64,000 nt of DNA from Gloeocapsa sp. PCC 7428. Lineage in GTDB: Bacteria; Cyanobacteriota; Cyanobacteriia; Cyanobacteriales; Chroococcidiopsidaceae. Positions 16,352 through 25,507 of the stretch are shown piece after piece. The notes beneath the pieces are model-generated. The model was not told where the DNA came from, did not search any database, and saw only the letters and a program-made list of their open reading frames with translations. The stretch is from assembly GCF_000317555.1 (NCBI RefSeq), contig NC_019745.1, positions 5,088,001 to 5,152,000 on the forward strand, read 5' to 3'. How positions within the stretch are numbered: position 1 is the first letter of the stretch; each line of letters opens with the position of its first letter. The position numbers were made by a program, and so were the translations under genes.

Positions 16352-17845
16352 ATGAACCCTCACCTCTCCTACATTACTCAACTGGGAGCAATTCGATTGA
16401 AACGCCTGCGGCAATGGCTATTATTTTTATCAATCTTGCTCATTGGTTTATCCTGGTGGGGAATTATCGCCGCTAGAAGTGGACTAACGATCCGCACGTT
16501 TGAACGCGAAAGTATTCCACTACTCTATCTCGCGCCGCAACAAGCCAAAGCTGTCCCTGGAGTTTTGATCGCGCATGGCTATGCAGGCTCAAAGCAATTA
16601 ATGCTGGGTTACGCGCACGTTCTAGCCCGTGCAGGCTACGCAACGATGCTGTGGGACTTTGATGGGCATGGCGCAAATCCCAATCGACTACAGCGCTTTG
16701 AGTTACAGCAAAACCTGAATGTGGCGTTAAAGGCGCTGTTAGAGCAACCCGAAGTTGACCGCACGCGTCTAGCACTCCTGGGTCACTCGATGGGAAGTGG
16801 TATCGTTATGGCTGCGGGAATTGAACACGTTCACACTTTTGCAGCAACGATCGCAGTTTCGCCAACGGGTGCAGGTGTAACAGCGCAAGCTCCTCATAAC
16901 TTACAACTGCAAGCAGGAAGTTGGGAAGGTCGATTTATCGCGAATGCGCAGCGTTTATTAGCTGCGAGTGGCGGTACTAATTTCGACTTTGCAGCAGGAA
17001 CTGCCCGCGAACTTGTTGTCGTACCGAACGCCGAGCATATTACGATTCTCTTCAATGATGTTAGTCATCAAGCCGCGTTACGTTGGTTGAATGCAACTTT
17101 TAATCAGTTCAATCGTACCGAGTATGCGGATCGTCGCATGGGTTGGTATGGCTTGCATCTTTTCGGTTGGTTATTGCTACTCACAGCAGTCGCTTCTAAA
17201 ATTGTGCTGCCCAAACCTTACTTGAAAAAAGTCCATTCGGCAAAACGCTGGGGTGGGTTGCTGCTAGCACCTTTCGTTGCTGCGATCGCGTTAACATTTT
17301 TAAATCGAAGTGTGGAACTTGCCAGTCTCGGTGGCGTACAGGTAGGCGCAGCCGTGGGATTGTGGTTTTGCATCGCTGGTGTGGCTTGGCTAGCGTTACT
17401 TGCTCATTTGCCGCGTCCTACATGGCGGATGGCGGGATTAGGATTAGTGTTGTTTGCCTTGTTGTGGGTTGCGTTTGGTGCGGTGGCACAAGTTGTTTGG
17501 TTGCAATGGTGGTTGATTCCCACGCGCCTACAACTGTGGTTGCCCTTAAGTATTGCCTGTCTTCCTTGGTTTTTAGCATCGGGTATTGCGCAGCAAGGAA
17601 TTGGCGCTAAAGCGCGAGTTGGTTGGTGGTTTGCCCAAAGCGCCATTTTAATTGGTGGCTTTGTGTTAACGCTGAACTTCCTGCCGCAATTGGGTTTTAT
17701 GTTTCTTTTGTTACCCTTATTCCCGCCATTGATTGCTGTTCTCTCATTTGTAGTGGCGCTGGTTGACGAAGCGTGGAGTTCTGCGCTGGCGAGTGCTTTG
17801 TTCTTTGGTTGGATTCTCGCCGCTGGCTTTCCCCTAGCGAGTTAG
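16352..17845 (+). CDS. Membrane-anchored alpha/beta hydrolase
   Basis: 497 residues. One N-terminal membrane helix (about 20-45) leads to an alpha/beta-hydrolase domain (50-260). The oxyanion-side motif is VLIAHGYAGSKQ, the nucleophile elbow LLGHSMGSG (Ser near 150), and a late histidine lies in PNAEHITILF. The C-terminal half (270-497) has about six hydrophobic helices. The family includes esterases and dienelactone-hydrolase-like enzymes; the fusion to a polytopic membrane domain suggests a lipid or membrane-near substrate. It diverges from the NRPS genes (195 bp between starts), so it could be linked to NRPS product processing, but nothing shows this directly. The upstream hairpin repeat leaves little room for a ribosome site. 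Confidence 0.8.
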   Translation: MNPHLSYITQLGAIRLKRLRQWLLFLSILLIGLSWWGIIAARSGLTIRTFERESIPLLYLAPQQAKAVPGVLIAHGYAGSKQLMLGYAHVLARAGYATMLWDFDGHGANPNRLQRFELQQNLNVALKALLEQPEVDRTRLALLGHSMGSGIVMAAGIEHVHTFAATIAVSPTGAGVTAQAPHNLQLQAGSWEGRFIANAQRLLAASGGTNFDFAAGTARELVVVPNAEHITILFNDVSHQAALRWLNATFNQFNRTEYADRRMGWYGLHLFGWLLLLTAVASKIVLPKPYLKKVHSAKRWGGLLLAPFVAAIALTFLNRSVELASLGGVQVGAAVGLWFCIAGVAWLALLAHLPRPTWRMAGLGLVLFALLWVAFGAVAQVVWLQWWLIPTRLQLWLPLSIACLPWFLASGIAQQGIGAKARVGWWFAQSAILIGGFVLTLNFLPQLGFMFLLLPLFPPLIAVLSFVVALVDEAWSSALASALFFGWILAAGFPLAS

Positions 17846-17855
17846 CATTACATCA

Positions 17856-18599
17856 TTAGCGACCATAGTAGACTCGCGCGTTTCTTAAGCCAGAGTTGAG
17901 GAAAAATTGGTTCCATTGTTCGGCTAAAGCACGACTGGAAAAGGGTCCGACGCGGACGTGTGGTCCTCGTGGTTGCTGTTGCTGGCTGACGTCAATGACA
18001 ACATTTTGTTGTAGTTGTCTAATTTGGTCGGCGATCGCTGGTAAACTTTCTTGGCGATCCGGAATGACGACAAAATATGACCGCGCATCACCAACAAACG
18101 CCGTGTCAGTACCCGTACTTAAATCGACAATCCGCGCTGTTACTCCAACCGATTTAAGTTCCTGAGCGCGTTGCTGGGCATTCGAGTTTTGCGCAAATGC
18201 TCCAGCTTGAACGATACGACGTCCATTGTACTGCCGCACAAAAGCTTGTGGTTCAAGTTGTTTGACTTGCTCTAGCGTTGGAGAAGTCACATCATCAACA
18301 TAAACTAAATAGTTCAAATTGGTACTATTGGGATTACTAAGCGCTGGTAGTGTATTCGATGATGGTGCTTGAAAATCAAATTCGCGGGGAACAAAAATTG
18401 ACGGCGGCGGTAACTCTTCTTTTGCGAGTGGGACGGATGGCGGTGGAGGTAAGCGATCGACGACTGCAATATCCGCTAGTGCGGCTGTAGTTGTTGCAAC
18501 GAACCACCCTCCCAATATTGTGGGAACAGGTACCGCGAGTAATGAGGTAGCAAGTTGAGCAAACAAGCTGATATTGCGCGATTGATGAGGCTTGTTCAT
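17856..18599 (-). CDS. SPOR-domain secreted/periplasmic protein
   Basis: 247 residues. An N-terminal signal or anchor helix (about 12-42, ending ...TTTAALADIA) is followed by a Pro-rich stretch (PPPPSVPLAKEELPPPS). Two SPOR-like repeats follow: about 95-160 with RRIVQAGAFAQNSNAQQRA, and about 170-247 with HVRVGPFSSRALAEQW. SPOR domains bind denuded peptidoglycan at division sites, so a cell-wall or septal role is likely. It faces the membrane hydrolase tail to tail (10 bp between stops). Its 650-bp upstream region carries repeat island 2. Confidence 0.85.
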   Translation of the reverse strand: MNKPHQSRNISLFAQLATSLLAVPVPTILGGWFVATTTAALADIAVVDRLPPPPSVPLAKEELPPPSIFVPREFDFQAPSSNTLPALSNPNSTNLNYLVYVDDVTSPTLEQVKQLEPQAFVRQYNGRRIVQAGAFAQNSNAQQRAQELKSVGVTARIVDLSTGTDTAFVGDARSYFVVIPDRQESLPAIADQIRQLQQNVVIDVSQQQQPRGPHVRVGPFSSRALAEQWNQFFLNSGLRNARVYYGR

Positions 18600-18849
18600 C
18601 TTGAGTTAGGCTAACAATGCTGAGATGGCAGATAGAAAATTAATTTAAAGATGTTAAATTAGACACTTTACAGCCAAAATTGGTTGCTTAGCGCATTTAA
18701 GTGAATAAATGTTACAAAAGCAAATTAGCGTTAGTTTGGGTATATTTCCAAGCGAGGTTTTGCTGATAAATTTAGTATTATTAGTTTTTATTGATACTAA
18801 AACTTCAGTAAATATACAGTAGACCTCTGGCACGAATCATAACTCGCCT

Positions 18850-19187
18850 CTAAATCCCGCACAAGTCAGGAACTTTAAGTAATTTAGAAGTCTCCCGCCC
18901 CCTCTCGCGCTCCCCCAATGCCTACAGTGTACACACAAGTCTAGGCTGGCTTCGCTCCCAGCTTTTTCGCCCCCTAATACTATTTCACTAAATAAGAACT
19001 ACAGTTAATTTCTCCCTCTGCACCTCAGATCTCCTCTGCTACCCATTTGTAGCAAATTTAAAGTGAAATGGTATAAATCCACACTACTTGCGCTCACGCG
19101 CGGGAAGAACCTCCGTTGTAGGAACTGGCGTGGCTTGGGGGCGGTTTGCCAGGGATTTTGCTAGATCCGACCACTTGTGTGTACGCG
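18850..19187. repeat. Composite repeat island 2
   Basis: It contains a decayed type C repeat (about 18850-18880, AAATCCCGCACAAGTCAGG), a type D end GTACACACAAG (18929-18939) and its exact inverted partner CTTGTGTGTAC (19174-19184). It also holds the type A element at 18977-19074 and a reversed type B relic (19095-19129, matching CTACAACGG and CCCGC in the 7028 copy). The same four families form the island at 6841-7235. The remaining 18600-18849 is AT-rich, probably the SPOR gene's promoter. Confidence 0.6.
18977..19074. repeat. Palindrome-ended dispersed repeat, family A copy 3
   Basis: 98 bp, from ATACTATTTCACTAAATAA to AAAGTGAAATGGTAT. It is nearly collinear with the reverse complement of the 426-531 copy, including AAGAACTACAGTTAATTTCTC next to the left end. 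Confidence 0.75.
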
Positions 19188-19250
19188 GTAGCCACCAATG
19201 CTGAGAGACAAGATTAAATTCATCCAGTGAGTGTCAGGCGAGAGCAAAGG

Positions 19251-22200
19251 TTAGATGCTGCTTTCGTTGTATTTGATCAGTGTTGCGATCGCTTTGACTA
19301 ACGTCTCTGGCTCGACAGGTTTAGTGATATGTTGTTGAAATCCGGCGCGTAAAGCTTGTTGCTGATTGAAATCGCCAGCATAAGCAGTCAGTGCGATCGC
19401 TGGAATATCGCGGCGCTGTGAGCGAATATGTTGCATCAGCATATAGCCATCCATCTCTGGCATCCCAATATCACTGACTAATACATCCGGTTGAGAGTTC
19501 GTTAAAGCTACTACCGCCTCCTTTGCTGAAGTTGCTGAGATTACCGTTGCTCCTGCCTGTTCCAACACAAAAACAACAAAGTCTCTAGTATCAGTATCGT
19601 CGTCAACCACTAAAACTTGAACGTTGTTTAAATTGGGTGGGAGTTCCGACGATTGGTGATTCTGATCGACTGTTGGTTCACTGCGTATGAGGGGAAGTTG
19701 TACTGTAAACGTTGCTCCCTGATTTTCACCGCGACTTTCTACCTCGACTGTACCGCCATGCAGTTCAACCAAGTGCCGTACGATCGCGAGTCCCAAACCC
19801 AATCCGCCAAACTTGCGCGTCGTTTTGCCATCTTCTTGGCGAAAGTAGTCGAATACATGAGGCAAGAAATCAGGTTGAATGCCTTTGCCTGTGTCGCTGA
19901 CTTTGATTTGAGCCTGATTGCGAACCTGTGTTAACTCTACCGTAACGCGACCGCCTGTAGGCGTAAATTTGACCGCGTTAGAAAGCAGGTTCCACATCAC
20001 TTGCTGTAAGCGCGTTGCATCACCGGAAACTTCTACATTAAAGTCAAGGTTTACCGTTAACTCGATTGATTTGGCTTCTACTGCTAGACGCACGGTTTCA
20101 ATCGCGCCCTGAATTGTCGATGCTAAATTAACCACAGCAACATTTAAATTCAGCTTTCCTTGCAGGATGCGCGAGACATCGAGCAGATCTTCGATCAGTT
20201 CAGATTGCAACTTCGCATTGCGTTCAATCGTTGCTAAGGCTTGTGCAGTCTTTGCCTCATCAAGCTTGCGAGTTTGCAGTAGCTTTGACCAACCAAGAAT
20301 CGGATTCAGCGGCGACCGCAACTCGTGCGATAATACTGCCAAAAACTCGTCTTTGATGCGGTTAGCTTGTTGCAACTGCTCAGCTTGCTGCTGCAATGAA
20401 GTTGTCAAATTTGCCCGTTCCAGCGCCACTGCTACTTGGTCACACGTTGCTTGCAGCAAATCAATTTCTTCGGGTGTGAAGCGCTGACGAGTCCGACTAG
20501 CGAACGAAAGCGTCCCAAGTAACCGTCCTTGCGCAATCAGTGGCTGACTTGCGTAGGCAGTAATACCCATCGAACGGATGATCTGTGCGTTGGGATGAGT
20601 TGCGATTTGTGCTTGGTCAAAGACAACTTGACGGCGTTCTTGTGCAACTAATCCACAGATATATTGACCGAATTCGATCTGTGCGATCGCCTGCGCGGCT
20701 GTGTCTGAAATTCCTGCATAGTTTCTGAGACGAAGCATTTGCTGACCGTCTTTTTCTTCAACCATGAAGTTGTAGTAGTAGTGCAACTCTAACTCGGTTT
20801 GCAGTTTGCTAAACAAATTGTTCATTATTGCCAACGGGTTTTCTGCGGCGAGGAGATGACTCGTCGTTTCATACAGCAGATGCAGCCGTTCGTTTGCCTG
20901 GCGCTGCGTTGTTTTATCCTGCATGATCTTGACAAAGCCTTGTACATTATCAGCTTCATCGCGTAGCGGCATCACGATTCCACTTGCCCAAAAGCGACTA
21001 CCGTCTTTGCGGACGTGCCAGCGTTCGTTTTCCGCTTGCCCTGCGTGTAGGGCGATGTGCATTTCCCGATCAGCTTGATTTTGCAGATTGTCTTCTGGTG
21101 TAAAAATCAAACGACCGTGACAACCAATAGCTTCAATTTCGGTGTAGCCTAAAAGTCTTTGTGCGCCCGAATTCCAGCTTGTGATAATGCCATTCAGATC
21201 GAGGGTAAAAATTGCATAATCTTTGGCACTTTCGACGATCAGACGAAAGCGAGATTCGCTTTGGCGTAGGGCTTCCTCGGTACGTTTGCGATCGTCAATA
21301 TCCGTTAATGTGCCGTACCAATGAACCACTTGCGCTTGCTCGTTGCAAATCGGTACAGCGCGACAGAGGAACCAGCGATAAGTACCATCAATCCGCCGCA
21401 AGCGAAACTCGGTTTGATAAAGCGATCCTGTTGCAAGACAAGACTGCCAAATTTCATACGTTGGCTCAAGATCGTCAGGATGGATGACTTGAGTAATATT
21501 TGCGCGATCGCTCGTTTGGGCAAGTGTCAGCCCTGTATACTCAACCCATCGTTGACTGACATACTCTGGTTCGCCATCGGCGCGCGCAATCCAGACAATT
21601 TGTGGCATCGCATTTGCAAGTTGCCGAAACTGTTCTTCGCTATGTCTGAGAACTGCTTCGGTGTGTTTGCGTTGTGTAATATCTCGATAAAATCCAGAAA
21701 GCCCTGTTTCTGAGGGGTAAAGCTGCCCTTCTAACCACAGGTCATGCGGTGGATAATATTCTTCAAATGTTGTAACCTCCCCTGCGATCGCTTGTCGATA
21801 TGCTTGCTCAATTGGCGTACCAATCAGATCAGGCAAAACTTCCCAAAGCGTTTTGTCAAAGATTTCATCGAATGTTTTGCGCATGATTTGTAACGCTTTG
21901 GAATTAGCGTAAGTAAAGCGCAAGTCGCGATCAAACGCCACAAATGCATCGGTAACGCGCTCCAGGATAGTTTGTTCGCGCTGGGCTGCCTCTTGCCGCA
22001 AGCGTGCTAGCTTCAAGCTTGCTTCGACTCTTGCTAGCAATTCGCGCGCCGAGAAAGGTTTGATGAGATAATCATCGGCTCCTGCTGCTAATCCCTCGAC
22101 GCAAGATTCTTCTCCTGCACGCGCAGATAGTAAAATAATTGGAATTTCTCGCGTAATCGGGTCAGTTCGTAGTTCGCGCAGTAATCCAAAACCATCGAGC

Positions 22201-24290
22201 CGAGGCATCATTACATCTGTCAGGACAAGATCGGGGCGTTGTTGGCGAATAGCTTCTAAAGCGGCGATACCATCGGCAACAGCTTTGACTTGGTACTGCT
22301 GGCTTAAGAGTCGCTTGACATAATCGCGCATATCGGCATTGTCGTCTACAAGGAGAATATGCGCAGACGCAGTAGGCAATAATCGAGCATCACTCACCTC
22401 TGCTTCTCTGCTCGTGCCAGTTGTTACAACGCAGGGAGAAAGCACCGCACCGCACTGGCTCCCCTGCTCCCCTACTTTTTCTGGTAGCCAGCGGAGTGCT
22501 TCTTCAATATAAGAAGATCGATTTGTTGCTGTAATTGCTGCGGTATGAGTTGCAACGATCTGATCGCTAGGTAAATGCGCTGAGCCTGTGGGAATCGACA
22601 CGACAAAGCGCGTGCCGCGATCAACTTCGCTCGTGACTGAAATTGTCCCTCCGTGTAGTTTGACGAGTTCCTGGATGAGCGATAGACCAATTCCCGAACC
22701 TTCGTATGTACGTCCGCGCGCTCCTGGTACTCGATGGAACCGTTTAAACAAATTGGGAATTTCCTCCGCTGCAATGCCTGTTCCTGTGTCTTGAACTGCT
22801 AATTCAACGCGATCGCTTGCCCATCGCAGCGAGATTGTAATTTCGCCCTCAAAAGTAAACTTGAACGCATTTGAGAGTAGATTGAGAACAATCTTTTCCC
22901 ACATTTCTTGGTTGACAAACACAGGTTCGGGCAATGGAGGACAATCGACAATGAGCCGCATTCCGGCGCGTTCGATCGCCGAGCGAAACACGCTTGCTAA
23001 CTCGGCGGTAAAAGCTGATAAATCCGTGGGTTCGTAAACAGCTTGAATGCGTCCGGCTTCAATGCGTGAGAAATCAAGCAGAGTATTGACGAGCTTCAGC
23101 AAGCGCAGGGCGTTGCGATGTACTGTTTCTAGGTGTTCTCTTTCTATTGTTGAAAATGATTCACGCTGATGTGTTAACAAATCTTCTAACGGACCTAACA
23201 TCAGCGTCAGCGGCGTGCGGAATTCATGGCTGACATTGCTAAAAAAAACCGTTTTGGCGCGGTCAATTTCTGCTAATGCTTCGGCACGTTTGCGTTCTTC
23301 TTCGTAAGCTTGAGCATTGGCAATACTTGCGGTAATTTGAGCCGCGACTAAATCAATGAACCTTTGATACGAGTCATCAAAGCGTCTGAATGGATTTAAA
23401 CCAACGATCAAAACTCCCGTACCTGTTGTTCTAGAGGGCGCGATGGGTACTACAACAGCTTGATGCGGCGATCGCTCCCACGCTCCTGTGGGTAAATCGT
23501 CAATTGATGTTAGGTCGGAAAGAAGAACGGTTTGCTGCGTTTTGAGGACTTCTGCAATCGACCAAACTGAATCTGCATTCAGATCGACCGTTTCAGGTAT
23601 CGCCGCGTGGCTGCGCTCGATCCCGCTGGTTCCTGCGAGAACAACGTGCTGCTGATCGGGATCGTGCAAATAAATCATCGCGAAAGGTAGGTCATGCAGA
23701 TTGGTTTGCAAGCACTCAGCACTCCGCGTGCAAGCCTCATCAAAGGTGCGGGCGTCTGCGGTTCTGGCTGCAAGTTCCCGCAACAATACCAACTGACGCT
23801 CGCCAATAATTCGCTGTGTATCGTCGGTGTTTGCACAGATAATGCCACCTGTACCGCCTGCGTCATCTGGAACCGGACTATAGGAAAAGGTGTAGTATGT
23901 TTCCTCTGGATAGCCGTTGCGCTCCATAATCAGCAACAGCGCCTCATCGTAGGTTCCCTCATTTTTGAGAATGGCAGATTCGGCGCGAGGTCCGACTTGA
24001 TCCCAAATCTCGCGCCATACTACAGATGCAGGCTGTCCTAACGCTTTTGGATGTTTTCCACCGACGATCGCTTTGTAAGCGTCATTGTAAAGGTTTATGA
24101 GTTCCTCACCCCACCAGACAAACATTGCTTGCTGTGAAGTGAGCATAATTCGTACCGCAGTCTTTAGGCTCTGTTGCCATTGTTCTGGTGGACCTAGCGG
24201 CGTTTTTGTCCAATCCATGTCTCGCATCCGCGCGCCCATTTCTCCGCCACTTGCAAATAGCTTTGCAGACGTCACTTCTGGTCCCCTCAC
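19251..24290 (-). CDS. Giant hybrid sensor histidine kinase with two kinase cores and two receivers
   Basis: 1679 residues. In order: a PAS-like domain (about 25-150), GAF (165-330), first HisKA with FFSNVSHEFRTPLTLML (His near 355) and its HATPase (GIGLSLIQELVKLHGG), and a first receiver (HILLVDDNADMRDYV, Asp in LVLTDVMMPRLDG). Then come three PAS/PAC sensors, a second GAF, a second HisKA (FLAVLSHELRSPLNPIL) with HATPase (NLLSNAVKFTPTGG), and a C-terminal receiver (VLVVDDDTDTRDFV, DVLVSDIGMPEMDG). No membrane segment is visible, so it is probably cytosolic. The many PAS/GAF domains suggest chromophore, redox or small-ligand input; no bilin-type Cys was pinpointed. The GTG start overlaps the stop of the upstream small ORF (GTGA). 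The linker before receiver 1 contains repeat-derived sequence. Confidence 0.92.
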   Translation of the reverse strand: MRGPEVTSAKLFASGGEMGARMRDMDWTKTPLGPPEQWQQSLKTAVRIMLTSQQAMFVWWGEELINLYNDAYKAIVGGKHPKALGQPASVVWREIWDQVGPRAESAILKNEGTYDEALLLIMERNGYPEETYYTFSYSPVPDDAGGTGGIICANTDDTQRIIGERQLVLLRELAARTADARTFDEACTRSAECLQTNLHDLPFAMIYLHDPDQQHVVLAGTSGIERSHAAIPETVDLNADSVWSIAEVLKTQQTVLLSDLTSIDDLPTGAWERSPHQAVVVPIAPSRTTGTGVLIVGLNPFRRFDDSYQRFIDLVAAQITASIANAQAYEEERKRAEALAEIDRAKTVFFSNVSHEFRTPLTLMLGPLEDLLTHQRESFSTIEREHLETVHRNALRLLKLVNTLLDFSRIEAGRIQAVYEPTDLSAFTAELASVFRSAIERAGMRLIVDCPPLPEPVFVNQEMWEKIVLNLLSNAFKFTFEGEITISLRWASDRVELAVQDTGTGIAAEEIPNLFKRFHRVPGARGRTYEGSGIGLSLIQELVKLHGGTISVTSEVDRGTRFVVSIPTGSAHLPSDQIVATHTAAITATNRSSYIEEALRWLPEKVGEQGSQCGAVLSPCVVTTGTSREAEVSDARLLPTASAHILLVDDNADMRDYVKRLLSQQYQVKAVADGIAALEAIRQQRPDLVLTDVMMPRLDGFGLLRELRTDPITREIPIILLSARAGEESCVEGLAAGADDYLIKPFSARELLARVEASLKLARLRQEAAQREQTILERVTDAFVAFDRDLRFTYANSKALQIMRKTFDEIFDKTLWEVLPDLIGTPIEQAYRQAIAGEVTTFEEYYPPHDLWLEGQLYPSETGLSGFYRDITQRKHTEAVLRHSEEQFRQLANAMPQIVWIARADGEPEYVSQRWVEYTGLTLAQTSDRANITQVIHPDDLEPTYEIWQSCLATGSLYQTEFRLRRIDGTYRWFLCRAVPICNEQAQVVHWYGTLTDIDDRKRTEEALRQSESRFRLIVESAKDYAIFTLDLNGIITSWNSGAQRLLGYTEIEAIGCHGRLIFTPEDNLQNQADREMHIALHAGQAENERWHVRKDGSRFWASGIVMPLRDEADNVQGFVKIMQDKTTQRQANERLHLLYETTSHLLAAENPLAIMNNLFSKLQTELELHYYYNFMVEEKDGQQMLRLRNYAGISDTAAQAIAQIEFGQYICGLVAQERRQVVFDQAQIATHPNAQIIRSMGITAYASQPLIAQGRLLGTLSFASRTRQRFTPEEIDLLQATCDQVAVALERANLTTSLQQQAEQLQQANRIKDEFLAVLSHELRSPLNPILGWSKLLQTRKLDEAKTAQALATIERNAKLQSELIEDLLDVSRILQGKLNLNVAVVNLASTIQGAIETVRLAVEAKSIELTVNLDFNVEVSGDATRLQQVMWNLLSNAVKFTPTGGRVTVELTQVRNQAQIKVSDTGKGIQPDFLPHVFDYFRQEDGKTTRKFGGLGLGLAIVRHLVELHGGTVEVESRGENQGATFTVQLPLIRSEPTVDQNHQSSELPPNLNNVQVLVVDDDTDTRDFVVFVLEQAGATVISATSAKEAVVALTNSQPDVLVSDIGMPEMDGYMLMQHIRSQRRDIPAIALTAYAGDFNQQQALRAGFQQHITKPVEPETLVKAIATLIKYNESSI
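22416..22475. repeat. Type B palindromic repeat inside the histidine-kinase gene
   Basis: It starts GCCAGTTGTTACAACG and ends CACCGCACTGGC (inverted ends GCCAGT/ACTGGC), then CTCCCCTGCTCCCC. A 22-base stretch from 22447 to 22468 is identical to 31541-31562, and the rest follows the 7028-7070 copy. On the coding strand it contributes a Gly/Cys/Val/Thr-rich linker between the first ATPase domain and receiver 1. Confidence 0.65.
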
Positions 24291-24535
24291 GATTTTGACT
24301 TGCTCCCCGAAAAATACAAGGCGTCAAACTGCTTGATTGCTAAAAGAGAAGGCACTACTCGTCTTTGCCAGCGATCAGTTACTAAGAAAGTCGTGCCCAT
24401 TTCAGCCGCTAACTTCCGATTCATCGCTTGCCGCAGTTCTCGTACCAAGTTTCTCATTGCTGGCTGTATTGCACTGAGATGTTCTGCATTTAAGCACCGT
24501 CTCAACTCAGTCACGATCAAGTTCTCTGTATCCAT
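24287..24535 (-). CDS. Small protein translationally coupled to the hybrid kinase
   Basis: 82 residues, not recognised. It is predicted mostly helical and basic (ELRRCLNAEHLSAIQPAMRN, LVRELRQAMNRKLAAEMG) with a serine/lysine tail. Its TGA overlaps the kinase GTG in a GTGA arrangement, which argues for a real, co-translated gene that could bind the kinase or simply couple translation. Against it: no clear ribosome site before its ATG and no known family. Existence moderate, function unknown. Confidence 0.5.
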   Translation of the reverse strand: MDTENLIVTELRRCLNAEHLSAIQPAMRNLVRELRQAMNRKLAAEMGTTFLVTDRWQRRVVPSLLAIKQFDALYFSGSKSKS

Positions 24536-24826
24536 AAGCTTTGACTATTCTACAAAGAATGTCTATCTATCGACCGAGGGAGCCTATTTTTAGCAAAGAC
24601 AACGCACAAAGTTACTGACTTACGCTATAAATGCCGACGAAGTGCGTGCGATCGCATTTCTGCAATTTGACGCTCATAGCACCAAAAATCTTGTACCGCA
24701 AAGCTATGTTGGAAAATAATAAAAAGGCTACAAACAGCTAATACCACTATATAGTAGTCATGTTTCCATTCGCGAAGTGGTAAAGCTGAAAAATTGAAAG
24801 CATAGTGTATGAGAAATCTAATGCTT

Positions 24827-25021
24827 TCAATTGGCGTACGCTACACCCAACACTAAGGCAACAATAATGGGAATGACGATTGGTAGCGCCACGATCAGCC
24901 CCCACTTACCTAACCGAATTTCTTCGCCTTCTGATTTCAGAAGTGCAATCCAGCCAGCAGCCCCCAATACTATCCAAATACAACCAAATACAATAAATAT
25001 TACAAAAATTGAATCGTTCAT
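24827..25021 (-). CDS. Small two-helix membrane protein
   Basis: 64 residues. Two hydrophobic helices (about 4-27 with VFGCIWIVLGAAGWIALL, and 38-62 with IVALPIVIPIIVALVLGVAY) are joined by a charged loop KSEGEEIRLGKWG. This resembles small single-gene membrane proteins common in cyanobacteria, with no assigned function. Strong hydrophobic periodicity and an ATG preceded by an AAAGAA stretch favour reality. The 24536-24826 gap holds a small palindrome (ACTATATAGT near 24745) and nothing else I can support. Confidence 0.55.
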   Translation of the reverse strand: MNDSIFVIFIVFGCIWIVLGAAGWIALLKSEGEEIRLGKWGLIVALPIVIPIIVALVLGVAYAN

Positions 25022-25507
25022 TTTCTTTGTTGCACTTACTTATTTCTAAACTAAATCTTGTAAAACCTTCTCAGCAACATCGAAAGTAAGATTTTAAAAT
25101 ACTCAGTTTCACAAACTGTTTGCTATTTGATGTTAGTAGGTTTAGAATTGCTTGTATTAATAATTAGATAGTATTACTGTAGCAAATGAATCGAATTTGT
25201 TGTTTTTGATGGACTTACATTAAGCTGTTTAGTTAAATTAATAATGATTGTTACAAAGGTTAGCCTACTTCTGTAAATTAACTTTCACTATGGTAAGAAT
25301 TAATAGAAATACTATCTAGAAATACGATTTTTTCGTTGTGCTTGGCAATACGCATCGCGTTCGGAACTATTCGTACCAGATGAGTAGCTGAACGTACGTT
25401 GTAGTAAAAAGAAAGTAAAACAGTACTGGATTTCTCTCTTGCTGTAGGTGGCGTATGCATCAATTCAGGAACAATAAGAGTAAGCAGTGAGTGTAGCTCT
25501 TACTAAA

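Noticed and set aside
25278-25463. 61-residue leftward ORF upstream of nnr
   Set aside because: No family, no ribosome site, overlaps the probable nnr promoter.
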